From positions 1 through 52,013 of the forward strand of contig CAZPMK010000011.1 in the NCBI GenBank assembly GCA_964587915.1: a stretch of 52,013 bases of DNA. The letters are read 5' to 3'. A program made the translations under genes and the position numbers. Below, piece by piece: positions 25,216-33,187 of this stretch. Position 1 is the first letter of the stretch. Each line of letters starts with the position of its first letter. Source of the stretch: CAG-177 sp964587915 (GTDB lineage: Bacteria; Bacillota; Clostridia; Oscillospirales; Acutalibacteraceae). The notes under the pieces are model-generated. The model saw only the letters and a list, made by a program, of their open reading frames with translations, was not told where the DNA came from and made no database searches.

Positions 25216-27327
25216 TCATTCCGCTTCATCGATCAAGCCGTAATATCTTCCGAACCAATAGGGAAGAAGATAACTGCTCGGTGACTGTGCCATGCCGGGT
25301 CGTCCGCTGTTGACCCTGTACGGGTTGCTGTCGTAATTTGAAAGTCCTCTTTCGTCAACCGCAAGAGCCTTGAGAAGCTGTTTGCCACCGCCCCATTTTT
25401 CTTGAACGGTATCATAAACAAGGTCTTTCCTTTTTGAATTGAGCATGGCGTAATTGATATAGTCAATCGGCAGGTCACGAAGTACCTGAACCGCGGTATC
25501 GAGGTCGCATACATCATCGGTGAACGCACCGTACATCAAATTCCAAAGAACACAGTTCTCCGAACGCTCATATTCCCAATGGTGTCTCATTCCCATGAGT
25601 ATATACGAACGGATGAACGGGTCTTTCTCGATACGGAGAATCGTTGCGGAGCAAAGGAAAGCAAGATTGTCGTCAATATGCGTAATCCTGCCGTCATCCT
25701 TTTTGTGCTGAGCGGCGTTGAGGAGATAGTGCTCCTTTGTTGCAAGACGCATGAATTCCGTGCGGTATTTTTCGTCGCCCGACATATGATAAGCAACATC
25801 GAGGAACGTGAGAATTTCAAGGGAATTAACGCATTTTTCCCAAAGCCACATACTGTTTCCGTTCAGCTCTGCGGGATCCCAGCACGCCCAGGTGGTGGGC
25901 AGACCGTCAACATCGCAAAGACGGTAATGATTTTCAAGAATGTGATCTACTATGTTGCATATGATTTCGCGGATCATTTCTTTTTCTTTTTCATCGGCGC
26001 AAAGGTCGTAGTAGAGGGAGAAGCCGAAGAAATGCCCGGTCATCTCGTCACTCGAGGTCTCACCGAGCCATTCGCATGAGCCGTCGGGAGCCTTGTGCCA
26101 TTCCGCACCGTCAATTTGCATATCAAGATTTTTACCGTAATTGTCATCGCCTTCAAATCTGACGGCACGAGCGGTGAAGCCTTTGATACCGCTGACCTTT
26201 GTGAGAAAAGCGGTTGCGTTGATACTGCGGCGAGCCGCCTCGAGAACCTTTTTATCGCCTGTTACGGCATAGCAATAGCAAAGAGCGGCGATGTATGTAT
26301 GTGTCCAAAGTCCGTCGTTGTCGGTTATACGGGGCTTACCGGTTGAAATGTCACGGTTTACAACATTTTTTACATCGGTGATATACCCGAGGGAGCGGAT
26401 ATAATATTTTTCCGCATAGTCAAAAAAGTAGTCAGCTTTTTCTTTCAAGGTCATTTTGCTTTCGCCGATTAAGGATACTCCCGAATCGGTGGCGGTCCAA
26501 ATACCTTTGTCGGTAATGAGTGCGGAATTTACCTTTTCCTCACATACCCAGCGTGTTGCGGGCAGATGTTTTGCTTTGCCGTTCTCGATTATGACAATAC
26601 CGGCTTCCGTTGCAAGAACAGCTTTGCCGTCATCGGAAAAATCAATGCCGTATATTTCTTCGGCGGGAAGTGCGGCGATTTCCTTGTGACCGTACCAGCC
26701 GCAGCCGTTGTCATATATGTAAGCACCCTTGTCCGTTCCAAGCCAAAGGAAACCGAGCTTTTTATCAAAGGCGGCACAGTTTATTTTGAGTTCGGGCATG
26801 GTGCTGTGTTCGGGATAAATGCACATCCAATGTTTTCTCTTGCCGGCAAAAACAAGAAGTGCTCTGTCGGAAAAAGCAACGATTCTGCCGCAGCCGCAGG
26901 CAAGACCGTTTGCGGGAGCTTCGTTCTCAAGATAGCGTACAAAACTGTCATTTTCAAGGACATAGAGAATTTCAGGAGTGATAACAAAAATCCTGTCTTC
27001 TCCGCTGATTCCCGTTATATCTTCATTGAACACCTGAAATTCACGAATGAAACCGTTCTCAATTACATATAAAACCGACGAAGCCGAAAAGAAAATTCTG
27101 CCGTCGATTGAGGTAAAGATATGGCTGACGGGGGAGCAGGAAAACGAACCGAAGGAGCCGTCGGGCTTTGTATAGCTCAGACCGCAATCCGTTCCTATAT
27201 AAACCGTTCCGTCGGGTGCTTCGGCGAGACAAAGTGCTTTGCTCGATATTAAGCCGTTTTCGGCGGTGAATACCTTACAAGTGCGTTGGGCGTATGTGTT
27301 TGATAAATAATTTCCTTTTCTGTTCAT
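25216..27327 (-). CDS. Beta-propeller protein fused to an alpha/alpha-barrel glycosidase-like domain
   Basis: The 703-residue protein seems to have two parts. Residues 1-310 hold repeats like two-component-regulator propeller blades, seen in GLISSKALCLAEAPDGTVYIG, FLWLGTDKGAYIYDNG and GIWTATDSGVSLIG. Residues about 315-700 are mostly helical, with DGLWTHTYIAALCYCYAVTGD, a Trp-rich EWLGETSSDEMTGHFFG and YLLPYWFGRYYG, resembling six-hairpin (alpha/alpha) glycosidases or lyases. There is no signal peptide or transmembrane helix, so it is apparently cytoplasmic. I do not recognise an exact family. It lies 18 bases after the lipoprotein gene and 10 bases before the GDPD-like gene. Confidence 0.65.
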   Translation of the reverse strand: MNRKGNYLSNTYAQRTCKVFTAENGLISSKALCLAEAPDGTVYIGTDCGLSYTKPDGSFGSFSCSPVSHIFTSIDGRIFFSASSVLYVIENGFIREFQVFNEDITGISGEDRIFVITPEILYVLENDSFVRYLENEAPANGLACGCGRIVAFSDRALLVFAGKRKHWMCIYPEHSTMPELKINCAAFDKKLGFLWLGTDKGAYIYDNGCGWYGHKEIAALPAEEIYGIDFSDDGKAVLATEAGIVIIENGKAKHLPATRWVCEEKVNSALITDKGIWTATDSGVSLIGESKMTLKEKADYFFDYAEKYYIRSLGYITDVKNVVNRDISTGKPRITDNDGLWTHTYIAALCYCYAVTGDKKVLEAARRSINATAFLTKVSGIKGFTARAVRFEGDDNYGKNLDMQIDGAEWHKAPDGSCEWLGETSSDEMTGHFFGFSLYYDLCADEKEKEMIREIICNIVDHILENHYRLCDVDGLPTTWACWDPAELNGNSMWLWEKCVNSLEILTFLDVAYHMSGDEKYRTEFMRLATKEHYLLNAAQHKKDDGRITHIDDNLAFLCSATILRIEKDPFIRSYILMGMRHHWEYERSENCVLWNLMYGAFTDDVCDLDTAVQVLRDLPIDYINYAMLNSKRKDLVYDTVQEKWGGGKQLLKALAVDERGLSNYDSNPYRVNSGRPGMAQSPSSYLLPYWFGRYYGLIDEAE

Positions 27328-27345
27328 TTTTATCGACTCCGTTCT

Positions 27346-27984
27346 TTAGAATACTGTTATGCAGGTTTGCAGATAATTACTTGTTCCCGTTTCTTTAACG
27401 GTGAGCATATTGTTTCCGAGCTCGCACGATGACGGCACGGTGAATACCAAGGTTGCGATTCCGACTGAATCGGTTTTGATTTGCTCCGAGAGCTTTATTT
27501 CGTTCTTTAACCCTTTGGTGCAAAACGATGCGGTAAATTCCTTGTTCGGAGTACCCATTATCGTAATGCTCGCTTGCTTGCCGCGGGCTACGGGACTTGT
27601 CTTGCTGAGAATTGACATTCCCTGCGACTTTTCGGGAACGGTCACGTTATTCTTTGTTTCGGAAGGTACATTGACCTTTGTTACTTCAGTCTTGTTCATC
27701 TTTGTTACCGCCGCCGTGGATTTTTCAGTGCGTGCGGTGCTTTCTTGTGATTTTGCCGTATCGGAAGCTGCTTTTTCGGATACGGGAGCCTTTGTCACGT
27801 TTTCTTTTTCGGAGACGGAGGAATTTGTTTTTTCGGTATCATAGGTTGATGTAGTGCCGTCAATCGCCGTCGTTTCGGCAGTGTCAGAGGATGCTTTTGA
27901 AATTTCATTGCCTTTTTCGCTTGTACAAGCGGCAAGACTGACAAAAGCAAGTGTCAGCACGAAGCATATTATTCGTTTTAACAT
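27346..27984 (-). CDS. Lipoprotein with a Ser/Thr/Lys-rich linker and a C-terminal Ig-like domain
   Basis: The 212-residue protein has a signal peptide with lipobox SLAAC (Cys20). A low-complexity linker rich in Ser, Thr, Lys and Glu follows, from about residue 25 to 120, the kind that spans the cell wall. A C-terminal beta-rich domain of about 85 residues includes SPVARGKQASITIMGTPNKEF and ELGNNMLTVKETG, reminiscent of Ig-like surface domains. The function is unknown. It sits between birA and the propeller protein gene, 12 and 18 bases away, so it is probably co-transcribed. Confidence 0.75.
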   Translation of the reverse strand: MLKRIICFVLTLAFVSLAACTSEKGNEISKASSDTAETTAIDGTTSTYDTEKTNSSVSEKENVTKAPVSEKAASDTAKSQESTARTEKSTAAVTKMNKTEVTKVNVPSETKNNVTVPEKSQGMSILSKTSPVARGKQASITIMGTPNKEFTASFCTKGLKNEIKLSEQIKTDSVGIATLVFTVPSSCELGNNMLTVKETGTSNYLQTCITVF

Positions 27985-27996
27985 AACAATAACACC

Positions 27997-28677
27997 TCAA
28001 ATTTTGATTGATATTTCACCCGATGAAAGCACTTTTACGCTTGAGTCGGGAAGCCTAACCTTTAGATTGCAGTCGTTGTTTATACCGAGTGCAACGGCGG
28101 TGAAAGGTATGCCGTTTTGAACAAACGAAATATCTCTGCCGAGAAAAAAGAGCCGTTTTTCATATTCGGTGCAAATGAAAGAATCGTTCGGATTATCTGC
28201 ATATTTCAAGAGCTTTTCGGCGATTGCATCGGAAAGCACGTCTTTCGGCAAATCGAGATTTATGCTTCCTGCCGCCGTGAGCTGTTCGGGAAATTCGTCG
28301 GTCGTAAGATTTATTCCTATTCCCACGGAAATATACTCTTTTCCGCCCTCCAAAAAATGCTCGCAGAGAATACCGCACACTTTTTTACCGTCAAGAAAAA
28401 TATCATTTACCCATTTGATTCCGAGATTTTCAACGCCGAAATCTTCAAGTGTCTCGCATACCGCAACTGCGGCGGCGGGGGTAATGAGTCCGAGCGGTCT
28501 ATCGGGCGAAAAAACCAAGGTCATATATAATCCCGTGCTTTTCGGAGAAAAAAAGCTCCTGCCCTGTCTGCCTCTGCCGCTTGTTTGTGCATCGGCGGTT
28601 ATAAGGCAGGGGAGCGGCAAATCCGCAGCACTTCGTCTTGCATATGAATTTGTTGAGTCGATAATTTCAAAATGCAA
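27997..28677 (-). CDS. birA: Biotin--[acetyl-CoA-carboxylase] ligase, without DNA-binding domain
   Basis: This enzyme attaches biotin to the carboxyl-carrier protein through biotinyl-AMP. The 226-residue protein is a single-domain BirA: the N-terminus EIIDSTNSYARR is the conserved substrate-binding start, followed by the adenylate loop TSGRGRQGRSFFSP, then GIKWVNDIFLDGKKVCGIL, with the SH3-like C-terminal domain ending in VLSSGEISI. It lacks the winged-helix regulatory domain, so it is unlikely to repress biotin genes. The TTG start at 28677 has no strong ribosome binding site nearby, so the exact start is uncertain. It is the first gene of the five-gene minus-strand group. Confidence 0.9.
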   Translation of the reverse strand: MHFEIIDSTNSYARRSAADLPLPCLITADAQTSGRGRQGRSFFSPKSTGLYMTLVFSPDRPLGLITPAAAVAVCETLEDFGVENLGIKWVNDIFLDGKKVCGILCEHFLEGGKEYISVGIGINLTTDEFPEQLTAAGSINLDLPKDVLSDAIAEKLLKYADNPNDSFICTEYEKRLFFLGRDISFVQNGIPFTAVALGINNDCNLKVRLPDSSVKVLSSGEISIKI

Positions 28678-28735
28678 TTTGTTTAACCGATCCGTAGCAC
28701 TTCACCTCGATAAAAGCCTGAGATTCTACTTAAAA

Positions 28736-28764
28736 AGTATACAATAATAAAAAAGATATGTCAA
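28736..28764 (-). promoter_or_regulatory. Promoter of the birA-led gene group
   Basis: On the minus strand TTGACA, 17 bases and TATACT. It is back to back with the promoter of the glycyl radical operon; the two -35 boxes are 15 bp apart. Confidence 0.75.
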
Positions 28765-28779
28765 CCTAAATTATATATA

Positions 28780-28808
28780 TTGACACATGCCCTTAAAAAG
28801 TGTAAAAT
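28780..28808 (+). promoter_or_regulatory. Promoter of the glycyl radical enzyme operon
   Basis: TTGACA (28780-28785), 17 bases and TAAAAT (28803-28808), directly preceded by TG. The ribosome binding site AGGAGGG for the activase follows at 28831. Confidence 0.8.
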
Positions 28809-28845
28809 TAAGCTGTACAATTTTTGAAAAAGGAGGGCGGCTTTT

Positions 28846-29550
28846 GTGCTTGTGCTCCGAAAGGGCTTCAACTATTCTCAGGACGGACCCGGAAACCGTC
28901 TTGTTTACCACCTTCAGGGATGCAATTTTTCGTGCAAATGGTGCTCAAATGCAGACAGCATTCCGAAAACCAATCCGAATGCACGAGAGTATACCTCGGA
29001 TGAGCTTTTTGACGAGATAATACGCAGTCGAATGATGTTCTTTGACGGCGGCGGGGTTACATTTACGGGCGGTGAATGCACACTTTGGCATTCCGAGCTT
29101 TTGCCGCTTTTCAAAAGGCTTCGCGAAAATAATATCGGCGTTGCAATTGAAACCAACGCATCGAGTGTTCACCTTCCCGAGCTTGCAGAGTACATTGATC
29201 ATCTCATAATTGATTTAAAACATTACGATGAGTACGAACATAAAAAATGGGTCGGTGCTTCTCTCGAACAAACGAAAAAGAACATAGAATTTTTCCTTTC
29301 AAGCGGCAAAGAGATTCATATCAGAATCCCCGTCATTGGCGGAGTGAATGCAAATCCCGACGGCTTTGTGCGATATTTTCGGCAGTTTAATACCGAAAAA
29401 GCGGATTTTGAATTTCTTGCGTATCACGAATTCGGCAAGGATAAGTGGCAGGGAAAATACGAAATGAAGAACGCCTTTGTTTCGCCCGAAACCATGGCGG
29501 AATTTGAGAAAAATTTTACCGAAAACGGTTTTAAGGTCATTAAGACATAA
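28846..29550 (+). CDS. Glycyl-radical enzyme activating protein (radical SAM)
   Basis: This enzyme uses S-adenosylmethionine and a [4Fe-4S] cluster to abstract a hydrogen from the active-site glycine of its partner, here surely the product of the next gene. The 234-residue protein begins with the DGPGNR motif and has the radical SAM cysteines C26, C30 and C33 in GCNFSCKWC. The later GGGVTFTGGECTL and HLIIDLKHYDEYEHKKWVG are typical of the activase family. It lacks the extra ferredoxin-like cluster insertion of many activases and so resembles PflA in size. The start is GTG 28846, preceded by AGGAGGG. Confidence 0.88.
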   Translation: MLVLRKGFNYSQDGPGNRLVYHLQGCNFSCKWCSNADSIPKTNPNAREYTSDELFDEIIRSRMMFFDGGGVTFTGGECTLWHSELLPLFKRLRENNIGVAIETNASSVHLPELAEYIDHLIIDLKHYDEYEHKKWVGASLEQTKKNIEFFLSSGKEIHIRIPVIGGVNANPDGFVRYFRQFNTEKADFEFLAYHEFGKDKWQGKYEMKNAFVSPETMAEFEKNFTENGFKVIKT

Positions 29551-29562
29551 GGAGATGCGGTT

Positions 29563-31887
29563 ATGACAAATATTCTTGACAGCAAACGTATAACAGAAAT
29601 GGCAAAAAAGCATTTTGCCGAAAAGAGAGCGGGAAAGAGGCTTGACGGCTGGTTTATCGCAAAAGAAAAGGAGCTTGAGCTTTCCGAAAAATATGCGGAC
29701 AAAAAAGAAGAAGTCAAAAAGGCTCTTATTTTGAGAGACATTGCCGAGACACTTCCTTTGTATCTTACCGATTCACAGATTTTTGCAGGTACTCAGGACG
29801 ATGCCTTTGCGAGAAGCTATGCCTTGATAAATCCTGCTTTTAAGGTTGAGGAATTCAGCGGCTACTGCGATCCTACCGCAGTTTTCGGTGATATCGAACC
29901 GAATGACGAATTTACCGCAGAGCGTATCAATGCTGCAAGAGAACAATTCTCAAAGACGGAATATTCCGAAAAGCTCAAAGCTGTTTACGGCGAAAACGAG
30001 TGCTATACAAAAGAGGTAATCTTCTTTTTTGAACAGGTAACCGGACATCTTATTCCCGATGTTCGTTTTGCGATAAAACACGGCATAGCCGAAATGAAAA
30101 ATCTTATTAAGGATAAAGACGGCGACGGCTACAGAGCTTTTGAAATTGCTCTTGAAAGTGCGGTAATATTTGCAAACCGTTATGCCGATATCGCACATGA
30201 GCAGATGAAATCCGCTTCCCCCGAAAGGCGTACACAGCTTGAGCTTATGGAAAAAACTCTGCGTAAGGTTCCCGAATACGGAGCGGAAAATCTTTATGAG
30301 GCAATTCAGTCCTTTATGCTGATATGGCAGGTAATGTGCCTCGAACAGACACCCAACCCGTTCGCTTTTTCCGTTGGAAATGCCGACAGAATTTTTGAGC
30401 CGTACAGAAACGGTCTTGACCGTGAGACAGCGGCGGCACTTTTGAAGCATCTTCTTGTATTCTTCAATGTTGCAGACAGAAGCTGGGCGATTTCTCAGGA
30501 CTTGATTGTCGGCGGCAGAGACCTTGAAGGCAATGACCTTACAAACGAAACAACGTATGCATTGCTTGATGCGTATTACGATATGAATTTACCTCAGCCC
30601 ATACTTTCCGTAAAGCTCCATAAGAATACACCCGCAAAGCTGTATGAAGAAATGGGCAGATTCCTTTTCAGTCCCGGTGTGCTCACGCCGTCGTTCTTCA
30701 ATGACGATTCACTTTTTGCGGTGCTTTCGGCTCACGGCGTTGAGGATAAAGACCTTGAGGATATCGCCGTTGCAGGCTGTCAGGAGCCGCTCATAATGGG
30801 CAAGGATAACGGAAATACAACCAACACATGGCTCAATCTTCCTAAAATTCTCGAAATGACACTTACGGGCGGAGTTTCAACCGTCACCGGTGAAAAATTG
30901 GTTGATATTGAACCCTGCAAGCTCGAAAATGTCCGTGAAGAATTTTATAAGAACGTAAAGCTCTTTGCGGATGCCATGGCAAAGGCGGGAAACGGCGTAT
31001 CATCTGCCGTTTCAACACAGCGAGTACCGTTCCTTTCATGCCTTATGGGAGGACTTGAAAACGGTATTGATGCGAGAGATACCGAAAGACAGGGTACAAA
31101 ATACAACGGAAGCGGCTGCCTTATTCACGGCGTTTCCGTTATTGCGGACAGCTTTTCGGCGATTGATAAGCTGCTCAGCGAAAGACCCGAGGATGCAGAC
31201 CGTCTTGTTGACGCACTCAAAGCGAATTTTGAGGGCTATGACGAATTGCACGAATTTCTCCTCTCAGCCGATAAGTTCGGCAATAATATTGAGAGTGTGG
31301 ACAACGAAGCGGCACAGGTTGCTTCAAAGGTTGCGGATATCGTCGCCGGAGAGAAAAACTATCTCGGCAATCCGTTCCGTCCCGATTTCAGTTCACCCTC
31401 CACGCATTTGCTTTACGGCTATTGGGTAGGAGCAACTCCCGACGGCAGAGGCTCAAGAGATATGCTCGGATACGGTGTTGACCCGCTCTACGGCAGTGCC
31501 GAAAACGGTCTCGGCTTCCGTATGCTGTCAAATATGAAGCTCCCGTTTGAAAAAATGAACGGCGGATATGCTTCGCATCTCGGAATAGACCCCAAATATT
31601 TCAAGTCTGCCACATACGAAGAAAAGGGCATTGAATTCAGAGATAAGGTTATCGCTCCGCTTTTCTTCAATGAGCTTAAAGAGGGCGTTTCACCGTTCTA
31701 TCTTTATGTCAACGTTACTACCGCCGAAATACTCAGAAAGGTTCTTGCGGAGCCGAAAAAATATGCTCCGAGCGGTGTGTACATAATGCGTATTCACGGA
31801 ACGTTCGTCAACTTTCTTGATTTGTCTCCCGCAATTCAGCAGGATATCATAACAAGACTTGACCCCGCTTCAACCGCTCTTTGCTGA
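29563..31887 (+). CDS. Glycyl radical enzyme, eliminase/dehydratase-like, unknown substrate
   Basis: The 774-residue protein has the pyruvate formate-lyase-like fold. The catalytic cysteine is Cys406 in AVAGCQEPLIMG; with Glu408 it forms a CxE arrangement as in diol dehydratases and other GRE eliminases (CVEP), unlike the adjacent Cys-Cys of pyruvate formate-lyase. The radical glycine is Gly746, 28 residues from the end, in MRIHGTFVNFLDLSP. This motif differs from the usual RVxGYxA by His and Thr next to the glycine. The downstream DLSPAIQQDIITR is typical. It is therefore probably a dehydratase or lyase for a polyol- or sugar-like compound; the sugar kinase next door supports this. The start ATG follows AAGGAG. 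Confidence 0.85.
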   Translation: MTNILDSKRITEMAKKHFAEKRAGKRLDGWFIAKEKELELSEKYADKKEEVKKALILRDIAETLPLYLTDSQIFAGTQDDAFARSYALINPAFKVEEFSGYCDPTAVFGDIEPNDEFTAERINAAREQFSKTEYSEKLKAVYGENECYTKEVIFFFEQVTGHLIPDVRFAIKHGIAEMKNLIKDKDGDGYRAFEIALESAVIFANRYADIAHEQMKSASPERRTQLELMEKTLRKVPEYGAENLYEAIQSFMLIWQVMCLEQTPNPFAFSVGNADRIFEPYRNGLDRETAAALLKHLLVFFNVADRSWAISQDLIVGGRDLEGNDLTNETTYALLDAYYDMNLPQPILSVKLHKNTPAKLYEEMGRFLFSPGVLTPSFFNDDSLFAVLSAHGVEDKDLEDIAVAGCQEPLIMGKDNGNTTNTWLNLPKILEMTLTGGVSTVTGEKLVDIEPCKLENVREEFYKNVKLFADAMAKAGNGVSSAVSTQRVPFLSCLMGGLENGIDARDTERQGTKYNGSGCLIHGVSVIADSFSAIDKLLSERPEDADRLVDALKANFEGYDELHEFLLSADKFGNNIESVDNEAAQVASKVADIVAGEKNYLGNPFRPDFSSPSTHLLYGYWVGATPDGRGSRDMLGYGVDPLYGSAENGLGFRMLSNMKLPFEKMNGGYASHLGIDPKYFKSATYEEKGIEFRDKVIAPLFFNELKEGVSPFYLYVNVTTAEILRKVLAEPKKYAPSGVYIMRIHGTFVNFLDLSPAIQQDIITRLDPASTALC

Positions 31888-31895
31888 GGTGAAAA

Positions 31896-33185
31896 ATGAA
31901 AATAATCGGAATCGACATCGGAACGACAAGTATATGTGCCCTTGAAGCGGACGGCGAGACGGGCAGTATCATAAAGAGTCTTTCATACCCGAACAAAGCC
32001 TTCATTCAAGGGAAAATGTCCTTTGAGAAATTGCAGGATCCCGCCGTTATAATGAGCACCGTTGAACGCCTGCTTTCAAGCCTTGATTTGAGCAACGCGG
32101 CGGCAATCGGCTTTTCGGGTCAGATGCACGGAATACTTTATATTGACAAAAACGGCAATGCCGTAAGTCCGCTGTATACTTGGCAGGACGAACGGGGAGC
32201 ACAGCTTTATACCGACGGCAAAAGCTACGCCGAAGTCCTCGGCTGCTTCCCCGGCTACGGACTTGCAACTGATATGTATAATGAAAAAAACGGCTTGATA
32301 CCCGACGAGGCCGTAACACTCTGTACCGTTGCGGATTATGCGGCGATGCGTCTTTGCGGGGAGGCCTCTCCGCTTGTACACATCACCAATGCCGCAAGCC
32401 TCGGTTGCTTTGATATCGAAAAATCCCGATTTAAGTGCGATAATCCGAGACTTCCCAAGGTGGTTTCCGATTTTGAAACAGTCGGAAAATTCAAGGGTAT
32501 TCCCGTTTGTGTTGCCGTGGGCGACAATCAAGCGAGCTTCATCGGTTCGGTAAAATCGTCAAATGCGGCACTTATAAACGTCGGAACAGGCTCACAGATA
32601 TCACGACTTACCGACAATCCGAATTGCAAGGGCGTTGAAAAAAGACCCTTTGACGGAAAAAGATATCTTGCCGCAGGCTGTTCCCTTTGCGGAGGCAGAG
32701 CCTTTGCAATGGTTGAAAAACTTTTCCGCGAAGCGGTAAAGGAGACTGCGGGCGAATGCGAATCCTTTTATCCCGTTCTCGACAGACTGCTTTCCGTCAA
32801 AGAAAATACCGACCTTTCCGCTGACTGCCGTTTTTGCGGAACGAGAGATGAGCCGATGCTCAGAGGCGGACTTTTCGGTATTTCCGAAAGTAATTTCACT
32901 GTCTCGGATATCGCCCTTGCCGTTCTTGTCGGCATGACGAACGAGCTGTACGATATGTATGCTCTTTCCGGAGGCGGCGCAGATGAAATAGTATGCTCCG
33001 GAAACGGTGTGCGTAAGAATCCTGCATTGCAGCGGGTCATCAGGCAAATTTTCAATTCCGAAATAAAAATACCTCTTTACGAGGAAGAAGCGGCTTACGG
33101 AGCGGCACTTTCGGCAGGTACGGCTTGCGGAATGTTTTCCGATATTGATGCCGCAAGAGAAAGAATTAGATATACGGAGGCATAA
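31896..33185 (+). CDS. FGGY-family carbohydrate kinase, sedoheptulokinase-like
   Basis: The 429-residue protein is an FGGY sugar kinase. The N-terminal ATPase core starts GIDIGTTS (5-12). The family-specific segments SGQMHG (74-79), TWQDER (95-100), ITNAASLGCFD (163-173) and the catalytic Asp210 in VAVGDNQAS resemble sedoheptulokinase (SHPK) more than xylulokinase or glycerol kinase. The C-terminal adenosine site is in SGNGVRKNPALQRV. The closest guess for the substrate is a seven-carbon ketose such as sedoheptulose, but this is inference from a few motifs. The ATG follows GAGGTG, 9 bases after the glycyl radical enzyme gene, so the two are co-transcribed. Confidence 0.75.
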   Translation: MKIIGIDIGTTSICALEADGETGSIIKSLSYPNKAFIQGKMSFEKLQDPAVIMSTVERLLSSLDLSNAAAIGFSGQMHGILYIDKNGNAVSPLYTWQDERGAQLYTDGKSYAEVLGCFPGYGLATDMYNEKNGLIPDEAVTLCTVADYAAMRLCGEASPLVHITNAASLGCFDIEKSRFKCDNPRLPKVVSDFETVGKFKGIPVCVAVGDNQASFIGSVKSSNAALINVGTGSQISRLTDNPNCKGVEKRPFDGKRYLAAGCSLCGGRAFAMVEKLFREAVKETAGECESFYPVLDRLLSVKENTDLSADCRFCGTRDEPMLRGGLFGISESNFTVSDIALAVLVGMTNELYDMYALSGGGADEIVCSGNGVRKNPALQRVIRQIFNSEIKIPLYEEEAAYGAALSAGTACGMFSDIDAARERIRYTEA

Positions 33186-33187
33186 CT

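Noticed and set aside
29563..31887. Annotation as pyruvate formate-lyase
   Set aside because: The active site has a single cysteine in GCQEP and not the Cys-Cys pair, and the glycine motif differs.
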